Shown: one piece after another, positions 1 to 12,272 of the stretch
Layout: each line of letters begins with the position of its first letter
Numbering within the stretch: position 1 is the first letter of the stretch
Source: Paulinella micropora
Taxonomy: Eukaryota; Cercozoa; Imbricatea; Euglyphida
Assembly: GCA_009731375.1 (NCBI GenBank)
Contig: BJOX01000156.1
Coordinates: forward strand, 215,967 to 279,966
Direction of reading: 5' to 3'
DNA length: 64,000 nucleotides
The notes under the pieces: model-generated
Databases searched by the model: none
Told to the model about the DNA's origin: nothing
What the model saw: the letters and a program-made list of their open reading frames with translations, nothing else
Translations under genes and position numbers: made by a program

Positions 1-46
<46 letters not shown>

Positions 47-211
47 AGAAAAGAGAGAGAGAGAGAGAGAATGTATATACAAATATGAATATATATATAT
101 ATATATCTATAGAGAGAGAGAGAACGAGAGAAAAAGAGAGAGAGGGACAGTGAAAGAGAGAAACAGAGAAAGAGAGGAGAAGAGAGAGAGAGAGAGAGAG
201 AGAAATAAAGA

Positions 212-243
<32 letters not shown>

Positions 244-338
244 AATAGATAGATAGATAGATAGATAGATAGGTAGGTAGGTAGGTAGATAGATAGAGAA
301 GGAGAGAAAAAGGAGAGAGAGAGAGAGAGAGAGAAGAG

Positions 339-369
<31 letters not shown>

Positions 370-416
370 AGTATACGTAGAAGAACTCGTAGGGAGTGTG
401 AGAGAGATACGTAGAA

Positions 417-458
<42 letters not shown>

Positions 459-564
459 ACAGAAAGAGAGAGAACGAGAAAAGAGGGAAAGGGAAAGAGA
501 GAGAGAGAGAGAAAGAGATTTGAAAGAAAGAAAGAAAGAAAGAAAGAGAAAGAGAAAGAGAGAA

Positions 565-597
<33 letters not shown>

Positions 598-628
598 AAG
601 GGAGAGAGAGAAAGAAAGGGAGAGAGAA

Positions 629-667
<39 letters not shown>

Positions 668-840
668 AAAATATACATACGGATATGCATACATACATAC
701 ATACATACATACATACATACAACTTACATACATACATACATCATGCATGCATGAACATTTATTGAAGAAAACAAGAACATAAAGACAGCCAAAACAATGT
801 TGACATAGAGAAAAAGTAGAAAAAATTAAGTTCACAAATT
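1..840. repeat. GA-rich microsatellite block, left inverted arm
   Basis: The block is almost entirely (GA)n with shorter (GATA)n, (GTAG)n and (CATA)n stretches. Its last 80 bases or so, from about 760 to 838, are the reverse complement of the unit that opens the block at 4250. The order of simple repeats in 1-760 also mirrors that after 4330. The two blocks therefore form long imperfect inverted arms around the satellite array. The long Ser/Leu-rich or Arg/Glu-rich reading frames here are translations of simple repeats and not genes. Confidence 0.9.
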
Positions 841-1333
841 TTCTTTACAGGCATCGCTGAGCTCTTTTCTTGCAATGTAAGATCTAATGTATACAAATCT
901 ACTCGCACTTTGCAACTGCAGACGTTCCACCTGCAGACGTTTAAAAAAGGCAGTAGTCGACCTTTTTGCCTACGAAAGGCAGTAGTCGACCTTTTTGCCT
1001 TCGAAAAATCATGGGGGGAAAGAGCTGTTGTTACATATTTTCTTTTGTTGTTTTTGCATTTCCCAGTCTCGTTGCTACCCTCAAACCTTCTTTCCCGCTC
1101 TTTCCTGTCTGTGGAAGGAGCGGGAAAGAAATTTGTATTTTATTTCCTCAAATACCAGAGACATACCAAACGAAAAAAAATCTGCAGTCGGAAAATGAAT
1201 TTTTGTTTCCACTTCATTCTTTTATCATGTTACTTTGCTTTTTATTGTTGCATAATATGTCTACATGTGTGTTGAGTGCATGTGTGAATTATTGTAAGGA
1301 AATGTATTCACTAGAAGCCAGGAGGTGGAATTT
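841..1333. other. Unique spacer with a degenerate hairpin
   Basis: No gene is supported here. A 30-base doublet with core cagtagtcgacctttttgcc occurs at about 950-1007. A hairpin of the form cccgctctttcc...ggaaggagcggg lies near 1095-1128 and is a diverged version of the hairpin found in every unit of the satellite that follows. The stretch may be an old, degenerate edge of that satellite. Confidence 0.5.
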
Positions 1334-1536
1334 TCGTTTCTAAATTTTCCGTACCGACAAAACTTTGCCGATGATTTCCAGCTCGTTCTCTTCGTGTATG
1401 ATTGTCTAAATAGCTTTCCCGCTCCTTCCACACATTAGAAGGAGCGGGAAACTTAATTACACCATCAGTGTAAAGGTATATAAAACAAAATCAACCGAAG
1501 AAATTTTGCGAACTTAATTTTTTCTACGTTTCCTCT

Positions 1537-1686
1537 ATGTCAACATGTTTTGGCTGTCTTTATGTTCTTGTTTTCTGCAATAAATGCAAGATCTTTGAAA
1601 ATACTGACACTGACTACTTATTTAGAGCTTCGAAATATATTTTAGACGTATTTTTTATAGTAAGAAGTCGAATATTTCGTTTCTAA
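1537..1686 (+). CDS. 49-codon open frame repeated in each satellite unit (first copy)
   Basis: An ATG opens a 49-codon frame that ends exactly at the unit boundary, and the same frame recurs in every unit. A TATA-like element lies about 60 bases upstream. The predicted peptide starts [12 protein letters not shown] and ends in a basic segment; I do not recognise it. An AATAAA lies inside the frame, about 45 bases after the ATG. That fits a short noncoding or polyadenylated transcript at least as well as a coding gene. Conservation may simply reflect satellite homogenisation. Confidence 0.15.
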   Translation: MSTCFGCLYVLVFCNKCKIFENTDTDYLFRASKYILDVFFIVRSRIFRF

Positions 1687-4249
1687 ATTTTCCGTACCGA
1701 CAAAACTTTGCCGATGATTTCCAGCTCGTTCTCTTCGTGTATAATTGTCTAAATAGCTTTCCCGCTCCTTCCACACATTAGAAGGAGCGGGAAACTTAAT
1801 TACACCATCAGTGTAAAGGTATATAAAACAAAATCAACCGAAGAAATTTTGCGAACTTAATTTTTTCTACGTTTCCTCTATGTCAACATGTTTTGGCTGT
1901 CTTTATGTTCTTGTTTTCTGCAATAAATGCAAGATCTTTGAAAATACTGACACTGACTACTTATTTAGAGCTTCGAAATATATTTTAGACGTATTTTTTA
2001 TAGTAAGAAGTCGAATATTTCGTTTCTAAATTTTCCGTACCGACAAAACTTTGCCGATGATTTCCAGCTCGTTCTCTTCGTGTATAATTGTCTAAATAGC
2101 TTTCCCGCTCCTTCCACACATTAGAAGGAGCGGGAAACTTAATTACACCATCAGTGTAAAGGTATATAAAACAAAATCAACCGAAGAAATTTTGCGAACT
2201 TAATTTTTTCTACGTTTCCTCTATGTCAACATGTTTTGGCTGTCTTTATGTTCTTGTTTTCTGCAATAAATGCAAGATCTTTGAAAATACTGACACTGAC
2301 TACTTATTTAGAGCTTCGAAATATATTTTAGACGTATTTTTTATAGTAAGAAGTCGAATATTTCGTTTCTAAATTTTCCGTACCGACAAAACTTTGCCGA
2401 TGATTTCCAGCTCGTTCTCTTCGTGTATAATTGTCTAAATAGCTTTCCCGCTCCTTCCACACATTAGAAGGAGCGGGAAACTTAATTACACCATCAGTGT
2501 AAAGGTATATAAAACAAAATCAACCGAAGAAATTTTGCGAACTTAATTTTTTCTACGTTTCCTCTATGTCAACATGTTTTGGCTGTCTTTATGTTCTTGT
2601 TTTCTGCAATAAATGCAAGATCTTTGAAAATACTGACACTGACTACTTATTTAGAGCTTCGAAATATATTTTAGACGTATTTTTTATAGTAAGAAGTCGA
2701 ATATTTCGTTTCTAAATTTTCCGTACCGACAAAACTTTGCCGATGATTTCCAGCTCGTTCTCTTCGTGTATAATTGTCTAAATAGCTTTCCCGCTCCTTC
2801 CACACATTAGAAGGAGCGGGAAACTTAATTACACCATCAGTGTAAAGGTATATAAAACAAAATCAACCGAAGAAATTTTGCGAACTTAATTTTTTCTACG
2901 TTTCCTCTATGTCAACATGTTTTGGCTGTCTTTATGTTCTTGTTTTCTGCAATAAATGCAAGATCTTTGAAAATACTGACACTGACTACTTATTTAGAGC
3001 TTCGAAATATATTTTAGACGTATTTTTTATAGTAAGAAGTCGAATATTTCGTTTCTAAATTTTCCGTACCGACAAAACTTTGCCGATGATTTCCAGCTCG
3101 TTCTCTTCGTGTATAATTGTCTAAATAGCTTTCCCGCTCCTTCCACATTAGAAGGAGCGGGAAACTTAATTACACCATCAGTGTAAAGGTATATAAAACA
3201 AAATCAACCGAAGAAATTTTGTGAACTTAATTTTTTCTACGTTTCCTCTATGTCAACATGTTTTGGCTGTCTTTATGTTCTTGTTTTCTGCAATAAATGC
3301 AAGATCTTTGAAAATACTGACACTGACTACTTATTTAGAGCTTCGAAATATATTTTAGACGTATTTTTTATAGTAAGAAGTCGAATATTTCGTTTCTAAA
3401 TTTTCCGTACCGACAAAACTTTGCCGATGATTTCCAGCTCGCTCTCTTCGTGTATAATTGTCTAAATAGCTTTCCCGCTCCTTCCACACACTAGAAGGAG
3501 CGGGAAACTTAATTACACCATCAGTGTAAAGGTATATAAAACAAAATCAACCGAAGAAATTTTGTGAACTTAATTTTTTCTACGTTTCCTCTATGTCAAC
3601 ATGTTTTGGCTGTCTTTATGTTCTTGTTTTCTGCAATAAATGCAAGATCTTTGAAAATACTGACACTGACTACTTATTTAGAGCTTCGAAATATATTTTA
3701 GACGTATTTTTTATAGTAAGAAGTCGAATATTTCGTTTCTAAATTTTCCGTACCGACAAAACTTTGCCGATGATTTCCAGCTCGCTCTCTTCGTGTATAA
3801 TTGTCTAAATAGCTTTCCCGCTCCTTCCACACACTAGAAGGAGCGGGAAACTTAATTACACCATCAGTGTAAAGGTATATAAAACAAAATCAACCGAAGA
3901 AATTTTGTGAACTTAATTTTTTCTACGTTTCCTCTATGTCAACATGTTTTGGCTGTCTTTATGTTCTTGTTTTCTGCAATAAATGCAAGATCTTTGAAAA
4001 TACTGACACTGACTACTTATTTAGAGCTTCGAAATATATTTTAGACGTATTTTTTATAGTAAGAAGTCGAATATTTCGTTTCTAAATTTTCCGTACCGAC
4101 AAAACTTTGCCGATGATTTCCAGCTCGCTCTCTTCGTGTATAATTGTCTAAATAGCTTTCCCGCTCCTTCCATACACTAGAAGGAGCGGGAAACTTAATT
4201 ACAACATCAGTGTTAAGGTATATGAAACAAAATCAACGGAAGAAAATTT

Positions 4250-5100
<851 letters not shown>

Positions 5101-5161
5101 TCATCTTCATCAATCTATCTATCTATCTACATGTCTATCTACTACTACTACTACCACCACC

Positions 5162-5192
<31 letters not shown>

Positions 5193-5193
5193 G

Positions 5194-5228
<35 letters not shown>

Positions 5229-5405
5229 TTACTACTACTACTACTACTACTTACTACTACTACTACTACTACTACTGTCCTTGCCCTTGTCCTTGTCCTT
5301 GTCCTTGTCCTTGTCCTTGCCCTTGTCCTTGTCCTTGTCCTTGACCTATTCCCTGACTCTGTCCTCGCCTTTCTTTCTTTCTTTCTCTGTCTCTCTATCT
5401 CTCTA

Positions 5406-5462
<57 letters not shown>

Positions 5463-5609
5463 ATTTCTCTCTATTTCTCTCTCTATTTCTCTCTCTCTCT
5501 CTCTCTCTCTTTATTTCTCTCTCTCTCTTCTCTCTCTCTGTTTCTCTTTTTCACTGTCCCTCTTTCTCTCTTTCTCTGTTTTTCTCTCGTTCTCTCTCTC
5601 TCTCCCCCC

Positions 5610-5659
<50 letters not shown>

Positions 5660-5689
5660 CTTCTCTCTCTCTCTATCTCTCTCTCTCTT

Positions 5690-5725
<36 letters not shown>

Positions 5726-5732
5726 TCTCTCC

Positions 5733-5767
<35 letters not shown>

Positions 5768-6089
5768 CTTCTTTCTACCTCACTCTACCTTTTTCTACCT
5801 CGCTCTATCTCTCTTCTTTTTCCTCTCTTCTCTGTCTGTCTGTCTCTCTCTCTCTCTTCTTTCTCTCTTTCTTTCTTTCTCTCTTACTCTCTTTCTTTCT
5901 CTCTTTCTCTCTTTCTCTGTCCCTCTGTTTCTCTCCCTCTCTCCTACCTCTCTCTACCTCTCCAATTCTCTACATTTCTCTACCTCTCTCCACTTCTCTC
6001 TCGCGTTCTCTCTCTCTTTCTCTCTTCTCTTTCTGTCTCTCTCTCTCTCTCTCTCTTCTCATTCTTTCTCTTTTGATTCTCTCTATCTT

Positions 6090-6125
<36 letters not shown>

Positions 6126-7006
6126 TCTCCCTCTACCTATCTCTACCTATCTCTACCTATCTCTACCTCACTTTATCTCTCTCTCCGTTTCACTCTCCCT
6201 TTCCCTACTCTCTCTTTCTCTCTTTCTCTCTTTCTCTTTTTCTCGCTTTCACTGTCCCTCTGTCTCTCTCCCTCTCTCCTACCTCTCTCTACCTCTCCAA
6301 GCTCTCTGCATTACTCTACCTCTCTCCACTTCTCTCTCTCTCTCTCTCTCTCTCTCNNNNNNNNNNCTCTCTATCTTCTCTTCTCTTCTCTCTCTCTCTC
6401 TCTCTCTCCCTCTCTCCCTCTACCTATCTCTACCTATCTCTACCTATCTCTACCTCACTTTATCTCTCTCTCCGTTTCACTCTCCCTTTCCCTACTCTCT
6501 CTTTCTCTCTTTCTCTCTTTCTCTTTTTCTCGCTTTCACTGTCCCTCTGTCTCTCTCCCTCTCTCCTACCTCTCTCTACCTCTCCAAGCTCTCTGCATTA
6601 CTCTACCTCTCTCCACTTCTCTCTCTCTCTCTCTTTCTCTCTTTCTCTCTCTCTCTCCCGCTCGCTCGCTCTCTGTCTCTTCTCTTTCTCTGTCTCTTCT
6701 CTTTTTTTTCTCTCTTTCTCTCCCTCTCTACCTCCCTCTCTGCCTCCCTCTCTACCTCCCTCTACCTCTCTCTACCTCACTCCGTTTCTCTCTCTCTCTC
6801 TACCTCTCTCCATCTCTCTCTCTCTCTCTACTTCTCTTTCTACCTCTTTCTACCTCTCTCCATTTCTCTCTTTCTTTTTCTATCTCTCTCTCTCTCTTCT
6901 CTTCTCTCTTTCTCTCTTTCTCTCTTTCACTGTCCCTCTGTTTCTCTCCCTCTCTCCTACCTCTCTACCTCTCCAAGCTGTCTACAATACTCTACCTCTC
7001 TCCACT

Positions 7007-7052
<46 letters not shown>

Positions 7053-7069
7053 TCTCTCTCGTCTCTCTC

Positions 7070-7139
<70 letters not shown>

Positions 7140-7522
7140 TTTCTATTTCTCTCTCTCTCTTCTTTTTTCTGTGTGTGTCTCTCTCTCTCTCCCTCCTCTC
7201 CCTCTACCTCTACCTCCCTCTCTATCTCTATCTCTCTATCTCTATCTCTCTACCTCTCTCTACCTCTCTCTCTACCTCTTTCTACCTCTTTACCTTACTC
7301 TACCTCTCTTCATTTCTCTCTCTTCCTTCCTCTCTTCCTCTCTTCCTCTCTTTCTCTCTTTCTCTCTTTCTCTGTCCATCTGTCTCTCCCTCTCTCCTAC
7401 CTCTCTCTACCTCTCCAAGCTGTCTACATTACCCTACCTCTCTCCACTTCTCTCTTCTCTCTCTATCTATCTATCTATCTATCTCTCTCTCTACCTCTCT
7501 CTACCTCACCTACTTCACATGA
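5101..7522. repeat. Compound microsatellite (CTA, CTTGTC, CTCT, CTAC) with a gap
   Basis: The segment holds (ACT)n from about 5140 to 5275, (CTTGTC)n to 5345, then about 2.1 kb of imperfect (CT)n with CTAC and TATA islands. A 10-N gap at 6357-6366 has nearly the same 260-300 bases on each side (about 6090-6350 and 6380-6630), so the gap probably splits one locus or separates two repeat units. The segment ends in a poly-C run at 7523-7550, which is also where the GC-rich coding region begins. I see no gene. Confidence 0.9.
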
Positions 7523-7523
7523 T

Positions 7524-8036
7524 CTACCACCCCCCCCCCCCCCCCCCCCCTCCTTTCCAGGGAGCTAGTGTCATTATGCCGGCATAATAATTACTGTATA
7601 AGTTTTTGGCTCGGGAAGTTTTGGATTGCAGATTACCTTCAATCCAAAACTTTTCAGTTCCACTATCATAAGCGGCAGCAGGTGAAGCCGGGCCCTGTAT
7701 CTCTATTGCTTCGGCATTTTCGGGCGTTTTGAAATCATTGTAATTGCCCGGGCCCAACCTAAGCTTGAAATCACCTAGCCCTCGGAGCTTCTCATGCGTT
7801 AGCGAGTTCCAGGTACTTGGCAGAACCGGGCCTTGTAGCTCGTTGCCCCATGAGTCACGGAGGTTTCTTTTGTGTTCAGCGCGTTTGTACTGCAGTGGAG
7901 CCCAGATATTTGGCGTGCTCACGTCCTGGCCAAGACATCGGAGCTGGTACTCCAGTGCCTGCTGCCACTCGTCAACGCTGTCGGCAGCGTTGTGGCTTTT
8001 GACACCGTCGCAGCCCGGACAGAACCGTGTTTTCAT
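7524..8036 (-). CDS. Hypothetical protein, 3' end lost in poly-C
   Basis: The frame starts at an ATG at 8036 and reads about 155 plausible residues before entering the poly-C tract, where the Gly run is an artefact; the true C-terminus is missing. The N-terminus has a CPGC pair but no second pair to make a clear zinc site. The body is mixed polar and aromatic with no signal peptide or membrane segment. I do not recognise the family. It is the first gene-like frame after the satellite, so its truncation marks the uncertain join. Confidence 0.55.
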   Translation of the reverse strand: MKTRFCPGCDGVKSHNAADSVDEWQQALEYQLRCLGQDVSTPNIWAPLQYKRAEHKRNLRDSWGNELQGPVLPSTWNSLTHEKLRGLGDFKLRLGPGNYNDFKTPENAEAIEIQGPASPAAAYDSGTEKFWIEGNLQSKTSRAKNLYSNYYAGIMTLAPWKGGGGGGGGW

Positions 8037-8156
8037 TGCGGACAGTTTTTTATTATTATCTTTAACATGCGCAGTGTCTCTGTCGCTTGATCACCAAAAG
8101 AAAAAAACAGAGGGAGGAGGGAAAGGCGGCTGTGTGTGGAGAAGGGGGGGGACCGG

Positions 8157-8195
<39 letters not shown>

Positions 8196-8285
8196 CGGGG
8201 GNNNNNNNNNNGGGGCCACCCGCCCCCCTCCCTCACATTGTCTTTCTGTTCCGCTAGCGGAACAGAAAAGGAAAGGGTCGGCAGG

Positions 8286-8816
8286 ATGGAGACGTCACTC
8301 ACACCCGAATACTGGCTCCAGCTCGAGCCCTTGACGGAGCTCGAGCCCCTGACAAATTCCCTTCTGTTAACAATTCCAGCCTTCAGCGGGGAGGCTGGCC
8401 CCACCACCACCGCCACGCGACGAAAAGAACATGTCTGCGGAGACTGCGGCCGAGCCTTCGCACGATCCTACGACCTTACCGTCCACCGGCGACGCATGCA
8501 CACCGCCGAAAAACCCTTCCCCTGTCCACATTGCGCCAAGAGCTTTGCGGTTTCCAAACAACGCGCACTGCACCTGCCAAGACACACGGGACAAAAGCCC
8601 TTTGCTTGCGAGCATTGCCCGCGCACCTTTCCTGCTGCGGCTCAACTGCGGGTTCACGTCAGGCGCGTGCATTTGGCAGAAAAGTCTCGGGTGTGTGATT
8701 TCTGCGGACAGTGCTTTTTTAATAAAGCCCTCCTCACCATGCACACGCGGCGGAAGCATACGCTCGAGAGGCCTTACGCCTGCAAAGACTGTGGCCAGCC
8801 TTATTACGCAAACTAG
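8286..8816 (+). CDS. C2H2 zinc-finger protein, about 4.5 fingers
   Basis: The ATG at 8286 follows a 10-N gap (8202-8211); the upstream extension of the frame is poly-G and not coding. After about 50 residues come four classical C-x2-C-x12-H-x3/4-H fingers. The first uses Cys51, Cys54, His67 and His72. Linkers resemble TGEKP (TAEKPFP, TGQKPFA). A fifth finger starts with CKDC but the protein stops (TAG) before its histidines. Multi-finger C2H2 proteins usually bind DNA, so a transcription-factor-like role is inferred. The half finger at the end suggests truncation. Confidence 0.85.
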   Translation: METSLTPEYWLQLEPLTELEPLTNSLLLTIPAFSGEAGPTTTATRRKEHVCGDCGRAFARSYDLTVHRRRMHTAEKPFPCPHCAKSFAVSKQRALHLPRHTGQKPFACEHCPRTFPAAAQLRVHVRRVHLAEKSRVCDFCGQCFFNKALLTMHTRRKHTLERPYACKDCGQPYYAN

Positions 8817-8933
8817 CTTTTACAAAGACACCGCAGAAAAAAGCACCCGGCCTTGCCTCCCCCCCCCCCCCCCCCCCCCCCCCCCCAACCNNNNNNNNNN
8901 TCGAAGCCTAATATTAATATAAAGTAAGTCACG

Positions 8934-8949
8934 TTTTTTTTAATTAAAA
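8934..8949. terminator. AT palindrome between convergent genes
   Basis: The run ttttttttaattaaaa lies between the plus-strand zinc-finger gene, which ends at 8816, and the minus-strand gene, which ends at 8955. The same palindrome occurs at other convergent gene ends in this window, so a two-way transcription end or polyadenylation signal is inferred. Confidence 0.4.
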
Positions 8950-8954
8950 GATTT

Positions 8955-9245
8955 TTAAAGTTGTGGCTGGCCGGCGGCTGGTTTGGCGCAACAACGTCTT
9001 CCCACGCGCCCTGGCGTCACAGCCCGTCCTGCAGCGTTTTTCGTGATTTTACCTATAATCCGGCGTACAAAACCACAGACTGCCGCTAGTTTGGCCGCCA
9101 GGTCGCGCACGCTGACACCGTCTACCAGCAGCACCTGGTCCGTGCTGTACGTAATGTTGGCGCTGCCGAACGTAATAGCGGCGTTTGTCAAGGTTAGCTT
9201 AGCGCGGGCCAGGACCGCGGAGAGACAGAACACGAGAAGCAGCAT
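8955..9245 (-). CDS. Small secreted protein with signal peptide
   Basis: The ATG at 9245 follows an A-rich leader. The first 15 residues (MLLLVFCLSAVLARA) look like a cleavable signal peptide. The next 40 residues are Thr/Asn/Val-rich with alternating hydrophobics, as in beta-rich surface proteins. The C-terminal third is basic with two adjacent Cys. The frame is intact at 96 aa. Family not recognised; a secreted or virion-surface location is inferred from the signal peptide only. Confidence 0.55.
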   Translation of the reverse strand: MLLLVFCLSAVLARAKLTLTNAAITFGSANITYSTDQVLLVDGVSVRDLAAKLAAVCGFVRRIIGKITKNAAGRAVTPGRVGRRCCAKPAAGQPQL

Positions 9246-9299
9246 GCCTTTTTTTTAGCTGACAGGCTGACGTCTGTTTCATCCTTCACTTTGCGGCAG

Positions 9300-10130
9300 G
9301 CTTCGATATCGGGGGGGGGGGGCCGCCGTGTGACACCGTCTACTAGCAAAAACAAGGCAGGGGTGGGCCACTATGACTTTGTGCTTGTGCCCGCCCGCCT
9401 TTTCCCGAAAATTTTCCTTTTGCTAATTTCGTTGTTGCCAAAATCACCAAAAAAAGGTTTTTTCAGCTGTCTGACATTTTGGCGCCAATTGCCGCAATTT
9501 GCGCAAAATTAAACATTCGCTCTTTTTTGCCGCAAAATGCGGCACGCAGCGAAATTTTTTTTTGCGAGGGACATTTGGCAACAACGAAATGTCAAAGAAA
9601 ACTTTTGGGGAAACGGGGGCGGGCGGGGAAAAAAAATTAGACACAGAAAAAATTCCCCGCCCGCCTGCCTTTCCCGAAAAATTTTCTTTGACATTTCGTT
9701 GTTGCCGAAATGTCCTTTGCAAAAAGAAAAAAAATTCTCACAAGTTCCGATCTTTCGGTGAATTTCGCGCCAAATGCCACCAGTGCCGCACTTTGTGGAC
9801 ACCTGTTTTTTGCCGCAAACTACGGCACGCAATAATTTTTTTTGGGTGATTTCGGCAACAACGAAGTGTCAAAGCAAAATTTTTGGGGAAAGGCAGGCGG
9901 GCGGGGAATTTTTTTGTGTCTAATTTTTTCCCTGCCCGCCATTCTTTCCCGAAAAATTTTGCTTTGACATTTCGTTGTTGCAAAAAAAAAAAAAAAAATC
10001 GCTGCGTGCCGCAATTTGCGGCGAAAAATGTGTCTAATTTTGCGTAATTTGCGGCGAAAAATGTGTCTAATTTTGCGCAAATTGCGGCATTTGGCGCCAA
10101 CTGTCGTAAAAACCGGCAGACAGATTAAAC
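9300..10130. repeat. Cluster of long-hairpin repeats
   Basis: Two long stem-loops stand out, at 9571-9713 and 9852-9981. The arms contain ggcaacaacgaaatgtcaaag, a GC-rich block (ggggaaa...ggcgggcgggg) and a loop with aattagacac. Outer sequence (ttggcgccaattgccgcaatttgcg near 9480-9505, and its complement near 10070-10100) makes the whole 600-bp region an imperfect palindrome. A 34-base unit (gcggcgaaaaatgtgtctaa...) is doubled near 10018-10080. Related hairpins occur at about 21800-21885 and 24703-24818. This resembles a foldback or MITE-like family. Short frames across it have no coding character. Confidence 0.8.
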
Positions 10131-10303
10131 AAAATTTTGGTGCAACGCCCGGGGGGCCGGCCAAACACAGAAAAAAATGTCCCCCCCGCCCGCGAGAAAC
10201 GATGAAAAGAAAACCAAAAAGCATTTGCTAGGAAACAGAGTGAAAAGAAAAGTGCTGCCGGCCAAAGGCAAGAAAAACCAGAGGCTACGCCCAGCGAAGA
10301 TAT

Positions 10304-11303
10304 ATGGGTGCCGCGCCATCTACCGACAACGCTAGCTGTACAGAGGAGCCCGCCCGCAAGAGACTGTGCACAAAAGTGCGCCAGCCGTTGGCTCTCGACC
10401 TGACTCGTGACAGGCACGGGGCCGACGGCTGGTTGCGGCTGGAGCTGAGAGACAATGCGACAGTCGTCGGCAGCGCCTTTGTGTTGGGCGCAGACAGTCG
10501 AGGTCGCTCTGCCCAGCTCGGCGGGTTGGAATGCGGCGGAGGCCTACCGTGCAATCGAGACGGACGCAAACGTACTGCGGGTCTGCGAGGATAACAGTGC
10601 TATCCTAGCCCCGGGCCTGCGGCTGGAACTGGTGCCGCGTGATGATGATGAGCGCGACCAGGAGCTGGCGGCGCTGCGCTTCGAAACCTCTCGTCTGGCT
10701 AGTCGGGTGGAGGCCTTGGCCAGCGCCTTGGCACGGTCTGTGCCGCGCCAGCTGGCAATTGAGGCGGCCGAACTGGCACGCTGGGGGCACAGCGGCATAG
10801 TGACCGTCCACAGGCTGGGTTCTTTCTGCATGCTGGAGGGGCACGTCGTTTTTGACAAGGACCGGCTGCGCTTCGAAGATGCCACGGCCTTTCCTCTAGA
10901 CAGTGAGACACAGAGGGGCCAGACTAGAATAGAGGCTTGGTGTAGCTTGTTGCAGTTGCCTGCGGACTGGCGGCCCGCGCAGGCCGTCACGTATTCCTTT
11001 CCCGGCTGAACATTTTTTCCGTTGATGTTTGAAATCAATTACACACCCGCTGTCATCAGGCAAAAAAAGCTGGAGGTAGGCGTCGACTGCCGGGTTCGAC
11101 TCTGCGTCCATTACATCATTTTCTGCGGCTGGCCGCAGGCCCCGAACTGCCTCAAGCCGAGGCATACAACGCTCGACCAGTACAAAGGCTCGACTGTGCA
11201 GGGGCTGGACCTCTGCGTGCTGAAATGGACAGTTGCAGGCTCGGTCTTGCACTCTTGCCCGCCGGGTGACGATTCAGGGTCCGATGACGACGACTGCTTG
11301 TAG
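10304..11303 (+). pseudogene. Broken gene, coiled coil plus beta-rich C-terminal domain
   Basis: Coding starts at the ATG at 10304 and continues about 65 residues, with a basic segment (RKRLCTKVR). The frame then changes near 10500 and runs open to a TGA at 11007-11009. The same frame resumes immediately and stays open to a TAG at 11301. Residues after the frame change include a predicted coiled coil (10640-10740). The end is beta-rich, with alternating hydrophobic residues as in fibre or collagen-tail knob domains, then an acidic tail. I infer one ancestral protein of about 330 aa with one frame change and one in-frame stop. Family not recognised. Confidence 0.5.
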
Positions 11304-11580
11304 AAGTCTTAAAATTGCAGGTATTCTTTTTAAAAACGCTTTTTCGGTGTCAAAAAGTTAAACACGCCGCGGGCCGGCACACTGTAAAAGTTACAATAAA
11401 TATCTTTTTTTTTTTTATCTTGTGGTACACACGCCGTTGCGGCCGACCTGCTTATCGTTGACTACGACCGGCAGACAATTGAGTGCTATTGTTGGTAATA
11501 TCTAAAAAAGTCAGGATCCAAGCAAGAAAAACAGAAAGACAGTGGGGTTTTTTTTTTGTTTAGATCGATGCAGGGTCCGT

Positions 11581-11622
<42 letters not shown>

Positions 11623-12272
11623 AACCAACAAGAAGGCGCGCGGGATTTGGTGTAAAAGGCTTTGCGAGTGCGGCGTTAGACACAGGCTTCGAGGATTGCG
11701 GGGGGGAGACGAGCGAACTGGAGGGGAGAGGGGGGGCTGGCGCAGGAAAGAAAAAAAAAGCTCAATCTGTTGCAGGGTGGCCCCGCCCCTTCTCCCTCTC
11801 TCTTTTGCGTTTGGTACAAAAAGCTTTCATTAAGTAAAAGAATCTTTTTTTTTTAAATCCTTGGACAGCGGCGACCTCTACACACACGCGCGCAAAATCC
11901 AGCTTGTTTGTTTTTTTCTCGGGGCTAGAGATTTGTATCTATGCGTTGCTGAAGTCAGGGAGAGAGCGTACATGTTTCTAGAGAAGGCAGGCACAGACTA
12001 GAGAAGGCAGGCACAGACCAATGCGAGGATCGCGCAACAAGTGACACCAGCACATAGCCCCGAATAAACTTGTATAATGATTTTGGCAGCCAAACACATA
12101 CCCCCGGGGACTCACCCACCCGCGCCTTGGCAAGAAAAACTATCAGAAAAATTGTTTTTAATCAACGAAAGCTTCGGCACAGGTGCTTGGGAGTCAAGAA
12201 AGAAGAGGTGCGGGAGTGCCCGAGGAGGTTTGAAAAATAGGTTGTGGCACAAACACACCTGCAAAAAAAAGT
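11304..12272. other. Long intergenic stretch with a GA run
   Basis: There is a (GA)18-like run at 11584-11619, and several T-rich tracts and short G runs. A 19-base direct repeat, agagaaggcaggcacagac, occurs at about 11980 and 11999. The plus-strand frame at 12077-12409 has an ATG but reads antisense through a Cys-rich minus-strand domain, so I do not accept it. No gene is supported. Confidence 0.5.
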
